DNA of 64,000 bases from Nonomuraea thailandensis (GTDB lineage: Bacteria > Actinomycetota > Actinomycetes > Streptosporangiales > Streptosporangiaceae): the NCBI RefSeq assembly GCF_024172165.1, contig NZ_JAMZEB010000002.1, forward strand, positions 3,679,501 to 3,743,500, read 5' to 3'. The notes beneath the pieces are model-generated. The model searched no databases. It saw only the letters and a program-made list of their open reading frames with translations, and was not told the origin of the DNA. Below, in pieces: positions 1 to 9,409 of the stretch; within the stretch, counting starts at the first letter, position 1; each line of letters begins with the position of its first letter. A program made the position numbers and the translations under genes.

Positions 1-31
1 AGGTGGCCGGATGCTGATTCGGCCTACGTAG

Positions 32-561
32 TGGCACGGAGGATGTAGATCAAGTTGCACCGGTGGGCGGTCGAAGACCCTCGCCGCCGGGGCACTAATC
101 GGCGCGGCCGGCTTTTGGTGGCAGAGCCGCATCGCCCCGGGGCAGGACTACCTGACGGCCATCGGCGGCCTGGCCGTGCTGATCTCGCTCGGCGCGGGCC
201 TGCTGAACGCGCCGCTGACCGTCACGGTCACCTCAGGCGTCGCCCCGGGCGAGGCGGGAGCGGCCTCCGGACTGATGAGCACCGCCAAGCAGATCGGCGG
301 CGCGCTCGGCCTGGCCGCCCTGGTCGCGCTGACGGCGGAGCCGACCGGCGTAGGCGGCGGTCCGGTGACGCCTGCCTGGCGCCCAGAGCCCGGGTTCACG
401 GTACGCCGGCGCACGTTCTGGCGGCCGGGTACGGGCGGGCGTTCGCCGTTCTGGCCGTGGTGCTGGTTGCCGTCGCCCTCCTGGCGGCCGCGCTGCCGCG
501 ACGGCGTGACAGCGCACCCGACGCCCCTGGCGAGCCGGCGGACCAGCAGCCCGCCCGCTGA
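32..561 (+). pseudogene. C-terminal remnant of an MFS drug/H+ antiporter
   Basis: Only the last third of a major facilitator (EmrB/QacA, DHA2-like) efflux pump survives. One frame, open after a stop at 29-31, encodes two hydrophobic segments and the typical loop ending GEAGAASGLMSTAKQIGGAL around 240-305, which matches the DHA2 signature near helix 11. At about 380-430 the homology moves to another frame, which carries a final hydrophobic helix and a basic, Pro-rich tail stopping at 561. The N-terminal helices are absent although the window extends past the break, so this is a truncated and frameshifted relic and not a gene cut only by the window edge. No function is expected. Confidence 0.7.
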
Positions 562-688
562 TCGGGCGTTCCCGCCCGCGTCCAGCGCCCGTACGCACGG
601 CGCCCTGTCCGGGGAACTGCCGGTGATGAGCGTGGGTTGTTGTTGTGGTTGTGCTCCATAAGCGGTGCTGGATGGTTCGTCCCCGCAC

Positions 689-1600
689 TCACGCCATATC
701 CGAATTCGCTCCGATGCGGGCAAGCTTGTCGGGGTTGGCCACCGCGTGGATCGCGTTGACCATGCCGTCGGCGATGTCGAGCTCGATCACGCCGATCACG
801 AGCCCTTCGGCGTCGAACTTGACGGCGCCCGGCCGTCCGTTGACCCAGGCCGGCCGTAGAGTGACCCCGAGAATCCCGGCCCGGCGGAACACGCCGAGGA
901 GCAACCGCACCACGGGCAACCGCCCGGCCAGCCGCTTCCCGATGGCCGCCACCTTGCCGCCGCCGTCCCCGTGCAGCACCACGTCGGGCGCGAGCATGCC
1001 GAGCAGCGCGTCCATGTCGCCGCCCGCGGCAACCTCGAAGAACCGGCGGGCGAGTCTCTCGCCTTCCGCCCGTCGCTCGCGGGACGGCGCCCTGCCGGCC
1101 ACCTGCCCTCCGGCGGCGATGCGCTGACGGGCGCGGGCGAAGATCTGCCGGCAGTTCGCCTCGCTCTTGCCGGTGATCCTCGACACCTCCCGGTAGTCGT
1201 ACCCGAACACCTCGCGCAGCATGAACACCGCCCGCTCCACCGGCGAGAGGGCCTCCAGCAGCACCAGGAACGCCATGGACAGCGAGTCGGCCAGCTCGGC
1301 CTGCTCGGCCGGCCGGTCGGCGGGCACCACGATCGGCTCGGGCAACCAGTCGCCCACGTAGGTCTCCCGCCGCACCCGCGCCGAATGCAGGTAGTTGATG
1401 CCCAGCCGCGTCACCGCCGTGGTCAGGTACGCCTTCGTATTGACGATCTCAGTCCCCTCCTGGTGTGCCCGGCTCAGGCCGAGGAACGCGTCCTGCACGA
1501 TGTCCTCGGCATCGCCCACGGACCCGGTCATCCCGTAAGCGATGGAAAACAGCAGCGGCCGGTAACCGGCAGCCTCTTTCACATCTGTTGATCCCGGCAT
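689..1600 (-). CDS. ECF41-family RNA polymerase sigma factor with fused SnoaL-like domain
   Basis: A 303-residue sigma factor. Regions sigma2 (about 10-75) and sigma4 (about 105-160) are followed by a NTF2/SnoaL-like C-terminal domain (about 175-300). The three short motifs that mark ECF41 are visible: WLPEP at 85-89 in the linker, DGGGK at 212-216 and NPDKL at 289-293. In this family the fused domain controls sigma activity in place of a separate anti-sigma factor. I chose the ATG at 1600 because translation upstream of it is Arg/Pro-rich with no homology. The same-strand neighbours are an oxidoreductase, DoxX and a CMD/AhpD protein, which is the classical ECF41 setting. It is intact although two of its likely target genes are broken. 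An actinobacterial SigJ-type assignment is likely. Confidence 0.9.
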   Translation of the reverse strand: MPGSTDVKEAAGYRPLLFSIAYGMTGSVGDAEDIVQDAFLGLSRAHQEGTEIVNTKAYLTTAVTRLGINYLHSARVRRETYVGDWLPEPIVVPADRPAEQAELADSLSMAFLVLLEALSPVERAVFMLREVFGYDYREVSRITGKSEANCRQIFARARQRIAAGGQVAGRAPSRERRAEGERLARRFFEVAAGGDMDALLGMLAPDVVLHGDGGGKVAAIGKRLAGRLPVVRLLLGVFRRAGILGVTLRPAWVNGRPGAVKFDAEGLVIGVIELDIADGMVNAIHAVANPDKLARIGANSDMA

Positions 1601-1625
1601 ACGACCCTTCCGGACTCGCGTATCG

Positions 1626-1643
1626 GGGCCCCTTGTGGGGCCC
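1626..1643. terminator. short GC hairpin between FAD gene and sigma gene
   Basis: A perfect 7-bp stem (GGGCCCC / GGGGCCC) with a TTGT loop lies 26 bases upstream of the sigma start on the minus strand. It could terminate or attenuate transcription coming from the FAD oxidoreductase. There is no U-tract, so function is uncertain. Confidence 0.3.
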
Positions 1644-1810
1644 GTCTGTCTGCCTGCCCACCGCCTCGACACCCCCGGTGCCTGGCGGCTCGCGTCCTTC
1701 TGCTCGAACGGCTGTCAATGGTGGCCGGGTCCCGGAGGCCGGGCGGCGTGGTGGCTGTGTGGGGTGGTCGTGTTCCGCCGGTTCGAAGGCTGTGCCGCCG
1801 ATGAGGCCCG

Positions 1811-3064
1811 TCACGTGTGGGGCCGGAGGGGCACAGCCGGGCCGGGGTGAGCGAAGTCCATGTCCTTCATCCGGGCGACCTTGCTCCTGGTCCGCCACCG
1901 AAGGAACAACGGAGAGGTCACCGGCATCTTGCTCACCCGTAGCCTCATTCTGCGCCGTGCGAGTTCGAAGCGGGTGGCCGGGACGAACAGGCTGCGCATC
2001 CGCATGCCGTTGCCCTGCATGTAATCGATGGAAGGAAGGGCGTAGCTGCCGCTCCCATCGCGTCAGCGCATCGTTCACGCTGCCGCCGTGGCGAGCCAGC
2101 ATGGTGCCCAGCAGGTCGGCCCCGGCCATCCCGGTCGAGGCGCCCATCCCCGCATACAGGGTCACGCACCAGGCCGCGTCACCGACGAGCACCACCCGGC
2201 CGCGGTGCCAACTGTCCATGCGCACCTGATCGACCGAGTCGAACAGCACCTCCTCGGCCGACTCCAGCGCGTCCAGCACCGCGCCCAAGGCTGGGCCTGC
2301 CGCTTCGGGGCCGAACACCTCGCGCACCCGCTCGGCTATGGGCCTGTCGAACTCGGCATCCACGTCATTGGTGTGGTAGCTCAGCAACACCGTCGGCGGG
2401 CGATCCTTGAATGGGAAGATCCACATCGACCGCCGGGGCTCGGCCAGGATGACCGAATCGCTCCGGTCGTGGCCCGGGAGCGCGCTGGGCAGTTGAAAGG
2501 CGACCGCCATGTAGTTCATCCGGCGCAGATAGTCCTCGTGCGGCCCGAACACCAGCTGCCGCACCGTGGAGCGCAGCCCATCCGCGCCGACGACCAGATC
2601 GAAGCGCTCGGTCACCGAGGTCCGGCCGGCGGTGTCGGCCAGCGTGACGTTCACCCCGTGGGCGTCCTGCTCGATCCGGGTCGGCACAGTGGCGTATCGG
2701 AGTTCGACATCGGACGGCAGCGCGGCGAAACCGGCTGCTTCCACGTCTCCTCGCGTCATCATCCACGGCCGGCCGGGAAAGTCCTTGAAACCCAGCCCGG
2801 CCGCGCGCATGCCGGCCCGGTCGATGTCGTAGGCGGCGCCGTCCGCACCGCGATCGGTGAGCGTGTCCAGGATGCCCAGGCGCTGGGCGGCGGCCCGGCC
2901 CGCACCGAAGAGCGCGATGAAGTACCCGCCGGAGCGCCGCCCGGCGGCACGCTCGATGTGACCGGTTCCCAGCCGATCTGCCGCAGCCGAAGCGCTGCCG
3001 CGATCCCACTGATACCCAGCCCGACCACAAGAGCCCGGCGGCCACTGTCGTTCGTCACGTCCAC
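1811..3064 (-). pseudogene. FAD-dependent monooxygenase/oxidoreductase, two frameshifts
   Basis: PHBH-type flavoprotein coding sequence spread over three minus-strand frames. The N-terminus (start at 3064) carries the dinucleotide-binding VVGLGISGIAAALR. Homology changes frame near 2960. The middle part has the DG motif (DLVVGADGLRSTVR, around 2570) and the GD motif (VVLVGDAAWC, around 2190) that contact FAD. Homology changes frame again near 2020, and the tail ends with a stop at 1811. All key motifs remain, so decay is recent or a sequencing error is possible. It lies between DoxX and the ECF41 sigma gene on the same strand, where ECF41 loci commonly hold an oxidoreductase target gene. Confidence 0.8.
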
Positions 3065-3372
3065 GAATCTCCTCCTCGTACGGGGGTGCGAGTCGACTGC
3101 CGATCACGTCCGCCCCGGTCCGTACGGTCCTGACCGGGGTGGTGAACAAGGGCGATGTCGACCTGAATCCTCCGAAGATCAACGGGCGCGACTCCGCTCA
3201 TACCCCGGACACCGGCCGAGACGATCTGATCCGGTGGCGCCCCTGACAGCCACTGGTGTGCCGGTCGCCCGGCTCCGATCAGAGCGGGGCGAGCGACCGC
3301 GTCGGCCTGCCGCCCACGCCCGCCCTCGGTCTTGTCCACGAGGTCGACGTACGGCCCTCGACTGCACCGTGC
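3065..3372. other. intergenic stretch without a recognisable gene
   Basis: About 300 bases between the broken FAD gene and DoxX. Frames here translate to low-complexity Arg/Gly/Pro text with no family resemblance. It may hold the promoter of the FAD gene, but I see no clear elements. Confidence 0.4.
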
Positions 3373-3756
3373 TCAGCCGATGAAGGACTCGGGGCCGAAG
3401 CGGCCCCACGCCACGAAGGCGGCCAGGGCGAGATAGACCAGGTTTCCCGCAGCCGACGAGACCTCGCCACGGCGCAGGTGCGTGACCATTGCACCGACCA
3501 TCAGCACCACCACACCGACCGCCGCCACCGGCACCAGAACCGGCGCGATGCCGGTTACGGCGGGCAGGATCAGCCCCGCCGCCCCCAGGACCTCGATGGC
3601 CCCGAGGACCTTCAGGAACCAGGGGCTGAAGTCCGTGGTCCATCCCGCGCCGCGCATGGCGGCCATCTTCTCCCGAGGCACGGCCAGCTTGCCGATGCCA
3701 CCGATGAGGAGGACCACGGCCAGCAATCCGGCGCAAATCCACAGAGCAAGGTGCAT
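3373..3756 (-). CDS. DoxX-like small membrane protein
   Basis: A 127-residue integral membrane protein with four hydrophobic segments (about 4-22, 46-66, 70-90 and 100-118). The pattern of a Gly-rich first helix, a short basic loop KLAVPREKMAAM and the ALGAIEVLGAAGLILP-type second helix is typical of the DoxX family (DoxX-like, PF13564). Members are linked to redox homeostasis, but their biochemical role is poorly defined. It sits between the CMD gene and the FAD oxidoreductase on the same strand, consistent with one ECF41-controlled unit. It is intact, unlike both neighbours. Confidence 0.8.
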   Translation of the reverse strand: MHLALWICAGLLAVVLLIGGIGKLAVPREKMAAMRGAGWTTDFSPWFLKVLGAIEVLGAAGLILPAVTGIAPVLVPVAAVGVVVLMVGAMVTHLRRGEVSSAAGNLVYLALAAFVAWGRFGPESFIG

Positions 3757-3866
3757 GAGATCTCTTCCATAACCGTCGGAGGGGGAATCCGGTCCTGATA
3801 CCGGAGCGGCGATCGGTGCACGGCCGGACTACCGACGCCAGACAGCATCCGGCCGCGCCTTGCTCG

Positions 3867-4339
3867 TCATCCGTGCTGACCGGGCTGGTAGTCACCAGCG
3901 GGCTGCCGGGTCATGACGTTGAAACGGTTGAGGGCGTTGATGAGGGAGATCAGGGAAACCAGGGCGGCGAGTTCGTCCTCGGGGTAATGCTCGGCGGCCT
4001 TGTCCCAGACCTCGTCGGTGACGCCACCGGCGGTGTCGGCGATCCGGGTGCCCTGCTCGGCCATCTCCAGAGCGGCGCGTTCGGCCTCGGTGAAGACCGT
4101 GGCCTCGCGCCAGGCGGAGACCAGGTTGATACGGGTGGAACTCTCCCAGCGTGGGCGGCGTCCTTGGTGTGCATGTCGACGCAGACGGCACAGCCGTTGA
4201 TCTGGCTGACGCGCAGTAGTACCAGCTCGCGCGTCGAGGCCGGCAGCGTCGAGTCCGCGAGTGCCTTGCCCGCCGCGACGAGGTGCTTCAGGGACGTGCC
4301 TGCGACCGGGTTACCGAAAAGGTTCAAACGAGCATCCAT
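3867..4339 (-). pseudogene. carboxymuconolactone decarboxylase/AhpD-like protein, frameshifted
   Basis: A CMD-family (AhpD-type alkylhydroperoxidase) gene of normal length, about 155 codons, split by one frameshift near 4140. The first frame (from ATG 4339) has the redox CxxC as CAVCVDMH (Cys50, Cys53, His57). The second frame carries the C-terminal helical part ending in INALNRFNVMTRQPAGDYQ, with stop at 3867. CMD genes are the most conserved neighbour and target of ECF41 sigma factors. An intact paralogue lies at 7923-8375. The single shift could be a sequencing error. Confidence 0.8.
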
Positions 4340-4377
4340 CGTGCGCTCCTAGCGTCATTTCGCTGTCGCCCCTCTCA

Positions 4378-4404
4378 GACAGGGCAGCCCGGCAGCCTGT
4401 GACG
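4378..4404 (-). promoter_or_regulatory. candidate ECF41-type promoter of the CMD gene
   Basis: Reading the minus strand, CGTCACA is followed after exactly 16 bases by TGTC, 39 bases upstream of the CMD start. The published ECF41 consensus is TGTCACA-N16-CGTC, as I remember it, so each element has one mismatch. The match and position fit autonomous control of the module by the sigma factor at 689-1600, but this is inference. Confidence 0.4.
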
Positions 4405-4509
4405 ACAGGCAAGTGTGACGTGCGTCTCTCCGTCCCAGGCGACGGTGCCTGGCCGTGCCGAAGCGCCCGGTGCGGATCTGCCGTCGTGAATCCGTCCGTC
4501 AGTTCGGCC

Positions 4510-5185
4510 GTCGCGTGATCTTGGCGTAGGCGCGTTTGAGGCCCTCCCAGAGGCGCGGTGGGCCGGTCCTGGGCGATGAGCGTGACGTCGAGCGTCATCG
4601 GCTTGCCGTCACGGACGAGGCCCAGCCTGACCGGACCGGCACCGGGGGAGCGGACCAAGCGCTTAGCGTCCTCCCAGGAGCCGATCGCGGCGCCGTCGAA
4701 GGAGACCATGCGGTCGCCGGGCTCGCAGGCAGCGCGCCACCCGGAACTGGTGATCACGCACGTCTGGGTGGCGGACGAGGTGGTCGGGAGCTCGGTGGGC
4801 AGGCCGATGCCGACCAGCAGGACGGTGAAGAAGACGAACGCCGGCACGAAGTTCATCAACGGCCCGCCCGACATGTTGATGACCTTCTGCCAGCACTTTC
4901 TTACGGTGGATGACGCGGTTCTCGTCGCCCGGACGCACCTCTTGCGGCCCGGCCTCGCAGGCGGGCTCAAGCCGATCACGCGGATACAGCCGCCGAACGG
5001 GATCCACTCGATGCCGTGTTCGATCTCACCTCCGCGCACGACCAGACCGTGGGGCCGAAGCCCACCATGCGCTGGGTCGCCTTGACGCCAGAAGACTTGG
5101 CCGGCACCAGGGTGGCCGGGCTCGTGCAACGCCATGGAGATCGCCATACCGAGGAGGAAGAGGACGATCTCCGCGACGTAGAGTC
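4510..5185 (-). pseudogene. M50 (RseP-like) site-2 protease remnant
   Basis: Frame-broken remains of an intramembrane zinc metalloprotease. A frame with hydrophobic text and MALHEPGH retains the HExxH zinc motif (about 5112-5130). A neighbouring frame carries the following conserved block VGFGPTVWS. The original frame resumes with IPFGG, a membrane segment FVPAFVFFTVLLVGIGLP and the PDZ-like part DRMVSFDGAAIGSWEDAKRLVRS (about 4660-4720). The C-terminal half with the NPDG/LDG motif is missing. Members cleave anti-sigma factors, so its presence near a sigma gene is noteworthy, but it cannot be functional. Confidence 0.7.
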
Positions 5186-5438
5186 AGTTCTTCCAGGGGC
5201 GCTCCTCGGCGAACGACAACGACAGATGTCAAGGACGGGACGAGAGTACGAAGATCCAACGTAGTCGAACACGCCACCCCCAGGGCTGGACGCCGTCCTG
5301 CTGATCGTGGGGGCGAGCACGACGGCAAGGGGGCTGCCTTCCTCGGCGGTCCCGGGATCAAGGTAGATGTCCGAGTCTGGCTCCCGGCGTTTCAGCCGTA
5401 CGGGTCAGGCTTCCGGCCGAGATGAATGCCGGACCGGC

Positions 5439-6533
5439 CTACATCGGCGCAGCCTCAAGGGAGGCGGCGCGGTCGAGCACGTCGAGGATCAAGCTGACCA
5501 CCTCATCGGGGGTGAAGTCCATGGCGTTCTCGCCGACGCTGACCTCGAAGGCGCACCGGCCGGGCTCGGACGACGAGCGCACCCGGCCCCAGAGCTGGAT
5601 GCCGTGCTCGGCGAGGATCGCCTGGCCCGCTTGTTCGATGGCGCGCCGGCCGGCGGGCAGGTGGATGTGGAACAGCGGGGTCTGCGGCGGGTCAGGGCAG
5701 GCGCGGGCGGTGCCTTCGGCGTTGATCGCGGCCGCGATGGCGATGGCGTGCTCGCGGTAGGCGGGCATCGCGTCGGCCAGGGTGTCGAGGTGGACCAGCG
5801 CGGCCAGGGCGAGCGGCCAAGCGTCGCGGATGCCGCCGCCGAGTCGTTGCCGCCACACCCTTGCCACCTCCACGGTGGCCGCGTCGGAGGCGAGCACCGC
5901 GCCGCGCACGCCTTGCAGGCTCTTGTAGAGGGAGACGTAGACGGTGTCGAACAGGGCCGCGATCTCGTCGAAGGGGCGCCGGTAGTAGCTCTGGGCCTCC
6001 CACAGCCGGGCGCCGTCCAGGTGTGCGGCGGCGCCGGTGGCGCGCACGAGCGCGACCTGCTCGCACAACTCGTCCCAGGTGGGCAGCAGGCCGCCGATGT
6101 CACGCTGCGGCAGTTCCCACACGGCGGCGGCGAGGGGCTCGCCGATCGCCGCCAGGTCCGCAGTTGTCATCAGCTCGTGAAGGTCGCCGGTACGGCGTAA
6201 CCGCAGACCGTGGACGGCGTTGTAGCCCTGCTCCTCCCAGGTGTCCAGATGTGATTGCGGGTGCGCGGCGAACGTGCGCCGGCCGCGCCGGTCGGCGTGC
6301 ACGCGCAGCGCGGTCTGCTGGGCCATCGTGCCGCTGGGGAAGAACAGCGCGGCCTCCTTGCCGAGCAACTCGGCCAGCCGCCGCTCCAGCAACGCGACGG
6401 GGCCCTGCGGCCCGTCGGCCGGAGTGTCGTCATCCACCAGGGCCAGCATCTGCTCCAGCATCACGCGCGGCGTACGCCTGATCGGGGCGTGCAGGAACAG
6501 CGACCGTCGCACCGTCGGGCTGGTGTCGGGCAT
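5439..6533 (-). CDS. low-specificity L-threonine aldolase family protein (PLP-dependent)
   Basis: A 364-residue fold-type I PLP enzyme of the beta-eliminating lyase family. Members split L-threonine or allo-threonine into glycine and acetaldehyde. Visible landmarks are FFPSGTMAQQ (66-73) for phosphate binding, HLDGARLW (171-178) with the PLP-stacking Asp173, and the Schiff-base lysine Lys204 in SLYKSLQG. The length is normal and the reading frame intact. It is transcribed toward the M50 remnant and separated from the upstream MFS gene by about 100 bases, so co-transcription is possible. Substrate is not certain; related proteins act on other beta-hydroxy amino acids. Confidence 0.88.
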   Translation of the reverse strand: MPDTSPTVRRSLFLHAPIRRTPRVMLEQMLALVDDDTPADGPQGPVALLERRLAELLGKEAALFFPSGTMAQQTALRVHADRRGRRTFAAHPQSHLDTWEEQGYNAVHGLRLRRTGDLHELMTTADLAAIGEPLAAAVWELPQRDIGGLLPTWDELCEQVALVRATGAAAHLDGARLWEAQSYYRRPFDEIAALFDTVYVSLYKSLQGVRGAVLASDAATVEVARVWRQRLGGGIRDAWPLALAALVHLDTLADAMPAYREHAIAIAAAINAEGTARACPDPPQTPLFHIHLPAGRRAIEQAGQAILAEHGIQLWGRVRSSSEPGRCAFEVSVGENAMDFTPDEVVSLILDVLDRAASLEAAPM

Positions 6534-6639
6534 GAATACCTCCTTCGTTATTGCGATAGATGCGCAACAAGCTACAGGGATACCTTACGTGGGTTTGGTA
6601 TATCGGGGACGGCTGGTCGTAACCCGCGTGGATCTTTCG

Positions 6640-7836
6640 TCATGTCCGGCGGCGGGCGACCATGATGAGCAGCGGTACCAGGAGGGTCAGGGCGCCGCCG
6701 ATCCACAACACGCTCATCGGGCCGGCGGCATCGACCGCCAGGCCGCCCGCGAAAGCGCCGAGGGCGATGGACAGGTTGAACGTCGAGACGTACAGGGATG
6801 ATGCGGCCTCGGTGGCGGCAGGGGCGGCGTTGAGCATCCAGGTCTGAAAGGTGACCGGGACGGCGCCGTACGCCAGCCCCCAGACCACCAGGACCACGGC
6901 CGCGGACCGGACGTCGTGGCTGCCGATGGCGACGGCGGCCATGGCGGCGGTGAGCAGCAGGCCGATGCCGCACACCGTCTGCCACAGGCGCGTGGCGACC
7001 AAGGCGCCGGCGAGGAAGTTGCCGCAGATGCCGGCAACGCCGAAGACCAGGAGCAGCACGCTGATCATGTTGTCGGCGACGCCGCCGTCCTGGAGGATGG
7101 GCCGCAGGAAGGTATAGGCGGTGAAGTGCCCGGTGATGGCCAGGAAGGTCACCACGATGCCGGTGCGTACGGCGCGGTGGTCGCGCAGCACGCGCGGCAG
7201 GTCCGCCCACACCATCGTGCGTTGCGGCGCCACCTTCGGCATCAGGATGACCATGCAGGCCAGCGAGATCAGGCCGAGCACGCCGACAGCGGCGAACGCG
7301 GTGCGCCAGCCGGCGAGGTCACCGGTCAGGGTGCCGGCGGGCACGCCGAGCACAGAGGCGGTTTCGACGCCGCCGAAGACGACCGCGGTGGCGCGGGGCA
7401 CGTGGCGTTCGGGTACCAGGCGCAGGGCGATGCCGCCGGCCAGCGACCAGAAGCCGCCGACGCTGATGCCGATCAGGAAGCGGGCCAGCAGGACGATGGC
7501 GAAGCTGGTGGCGAGGGCGGAGGCGAGGTTGGCCGCGCCCACGATGCCGATCAGCAGGACCAGCACCAGGCGGCGGTCGATCCGGGCAGTGGCCACGGTG
7601 ACCAGCGGCGCCGCGACGGCGGCGACCAGCCCGGGCACGGTGACCATGAGCGCGGTGGTGCCCTCGGACAGGTCGAGGGCGGTGCCGATGGGGGTGAGCA
7701 GCCCGACGGGCAGCAGTTCGGAGGTCATCAGGGCGAAGATGCCCAGCGTGACGGCGAGGATCGCGAGCCAGCCCCGGACGGGTGACAGGCCGGGGCTCCG
7801 GGCCTCGTCCGGCGACCGGGCGTCGATGGTGGTCAT
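6640..7836 (-). CDS. MFS transporter, DHA1 (Cmx/AraJ-like) family
   Basis: A 398-residue protein with twelve predicted transmembrane segments beginning about residue 22. The motif-A type loop between helices 2 and 3 reads TARIDRRLVLV. The sequence ELLPVGLLTPIGTALDLSEG near the N-terminus is typical of the DHA1 arabinose/chloramphenicol-export group. It probably exports a small molecule by proton antiport; the substrate is unknown. The C-terminus ends in a basic VARRRT tail. The ATG at 7836 precedes a 20-residue cytoplasmic leader. The CMD gene lies about 90 bases upstream on the same strand, suggesting a CMD-MFS transcript divergent from MocR. Confidence 0.87.
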   Translation of the reverse strand: MTTIDARSPDEARSPGLSPVRGWLAILAVTLGIFALMTSELLPVGLLTPIGTALDLSEGTTALMVTVPGLVAAVAAPLVTVATARIDRRLVLVLLIGIVGAANLASALATSFAIVLLARFLIGISVGGFWSLAGGIALRLVPERHVPRATAVVFGGVETASVLGVPAGTLTGDLAGWRTAFAAVGVLGLISLACMVILMPKVAPQRTMVWADLPRVLRDHRAVRTGIVVTFLAITGHFTAYTFLRPILQDGGVADNMISVLLLVFGVAGICGNFLAGALVATRLWQTVCGIGLLLTAAMAAVAIGSHDVRSAAVVLVVWGLAYGAVPVTFQTWMLNAAPAATEAASSLYVSTFNLSIALGAFAGGLAVDAAGPMSVLWIGGALTLLVPLLIMVARRRT

Positions 7837-7922
7837 GGGTGTGGGCCTTTCCGGGTGCGGTCAAGGCGCGGGCGGTGGCCGCACGAGCCGGCCACCGCCC
7901 GGAAGCGGGGGAAACTGTGGGC

Positions 7923-8375
7923 CTACTCGGTGCCGGGGGTCTTGCGCGTGGTCACGTTCATGCGGTTCCACGCGTTGACCGTGAAGATCAGCGCGATGAG
8001 CTGGGCCAGTTCTTTGTCGTCGAACTGCCGCGCGGCCTCGTCGTACACCTCATCCCCGACTCCGTGCGGCAGCAGGGTCACCGCCTCCGTCAGCGCCAGA
8101 GCAGCCCGCTCCTTCGCGGTGTAGAGGCTGGACTCCCGCCAGGCGCTGAGCTGGTAGATCCGCGCCTCACTCTCCCCCGCCCGGCGTGCGTCGCCGGTGT
8201 GGTAGTCGATGCAGTAGGCGCACTGGTTGATCTGCGAGGCGCGGATCTGCACCAGCTCGACCAGCACCGGGTTCAGCCCTTCGCGGGCCGCGGCGTCCAG
8301 GGCCAGTACGGCCTTGAAGATCTTGGGGGCGACACGCGACAGGTTCATCCGTTCGGCAATGGCGACGTTTGTCAT
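7923..8375 (-). CDS. carboxymuconolactone decarboxylase/AhpD-like alkylhydroperoxidase
   Basis: A 150-residue all-helical CMD-family protein with the AhpD redox centre QCAYCIDYH (Cys52, Cys55, His59). The tail INAWNRMNVTTRKTPG resembles the broken copy at 3867-4339. Such proteins reduce peroxides or act in lactone chemistry. I chose the ATG at 8375 because upstream codons overlap the divergent regulator and lack homology. Only about 70 bases separate it from the MocR-type gene at 8446, so it is the likely regulatory target of that regulator. The MFS gene downstream may be co-transcribed. Confidence 0.87.
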   Translation of the reverse strand: MTNVAIAERMNLSRVAPKIFKAVLALDAAAREGLNPVLVELVQIRASQINQCAYCIDYHTGDARRAGESEARIYQLSAWRESSLYTAKERAALALTEAVTLLPHGVGDEVYDEAARQFDDKELAQLIALIFTVNAWNRMNVTTRKTPGTE

Positions 8376-8445
8376 GGCCACCACGCTAGGGGCGTGATCG
8401 ACCCGCGATATGGTGCATTTCCGTGACTCTTTGTTGGGCCAATTC

Positions 8446-9118
8446 GTGAGCGGCAGCGACCTGCATCTGGAGCTCACCGGCAGCGGCGGCGCGCGCGTAC
8501 GGCTGATGCGGGCCCTGCGCGAGGCCATCCGCTCAGGACGGCTGGCCCCCGGCACCCGGCTTCCGCCCTACCGCGCCCTCGCCCTGGACCTGGGCATCGC
8601 CCGCAACACGGTGGCCGCCGCCTATGCCGAACTCGTCGAGGAAGGCTGGCTCACCGCACGTCAGGGCTCGGGCACCGAGGTCGCGTACCGCGCCGCACCT
8701 GTGGAGCCGGACCCGCGGCGAGCCCCCGCGCGGCCGTCCCGCCCCCGGATCGTCCATGACATGACGCCCCGTTCCCCCGACGCCGTCTTCCCCCGCTCGG
8801 CCTGGGCCGCCTCGGCCTACCGGGCGTTGACCGCCGCGCCCAGTGACGCCTTCGGCGTCTGCTCGGGATACGCGCACGGGCTGCGGCTGGTGTCCCAGGT
8901 GCTGCGCGGCCCGGTCGCCGTCGAGGCGTACGGGCTCGCCTTCCACCGCTCCCTCCTGACGGAGGCGACGGGCTGGGGCCCTACCGGCACGCGACGGACT
9001 GGTCATCGGGTACGGCACGCCAGCCGAGCACACCTTCGCCGCCGGACTGGACGCCCTATGCCTGGCCCTGCCCGGCCCCGATGACACCGAGGCCGATGAC
9101 ACGCCGATACGATCGTAG
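8446..9118 (+). pseudogene. MocR/PdxR-type regulator with large internal deletion
   Basis: The first 170 codons are intact: a GntR winged helix (LRRAIRSGRLAPGTRLPPYRAL region, DLGIARNTVAAAYAELVEEGWL) and the start of the aminotransferase-like domain. After FHRSLLTEA (about 8967) the sequence jumps directly to the extreme C-terminus (GLGPYR...), losing roughly 600 bases that include the PLP-binding part. A second small deletion shifts frame, and the native tail DGLVIGYGTP...LALPG is read in the wrong frame. The true tail frame stops at 9118. The gene at 63132-64000 supplies the undeleted version. The likely start is GTG 8446 (VSGSDLHLELTG). DNA binding could persist; cofactor sensing cannot. 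Confidence 0.85.
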
Positions 9119-9204
9119 CGCGGTCCTCCCTGTAAGTTCCGGCGGCAAATGGCCGGGATCTCCGGCGCTATTTGGCCGGACGTGATCTCTTGCCGGCATG
9201 AGTA

Positions 9205-9228
9205 CGGCCCCGCCATGTGGCGGGGCCG
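9205..9228. terminator. 10-bp GC hairpin with ATGT loop
   Basis: A perfect inverted repeat, CGGCCCCGCC and its complement, around an ATGT loop. It lies just past the end of the deleted MocR gene (plus strand) and could end its transcript. There is no T-run. Confidence 0.45.
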
Positions 9229-9409
9229 GAGGTTGTCGATGTGGTGGGTCGCGGGTTCGAGGCGGGAGCCTCACATGACGCCGATGATGAGGTTCTCGCG
9301 GGCGGCTTCGACGACTTCCTTGGTCACGGTGGTGAGCTGGTTGATCTCCAGGACGCGTTTCCGCCCGCTCCTGGGTAGCACGTCGAACGGCGTCCCGGTG
9401 GTCATGCGC

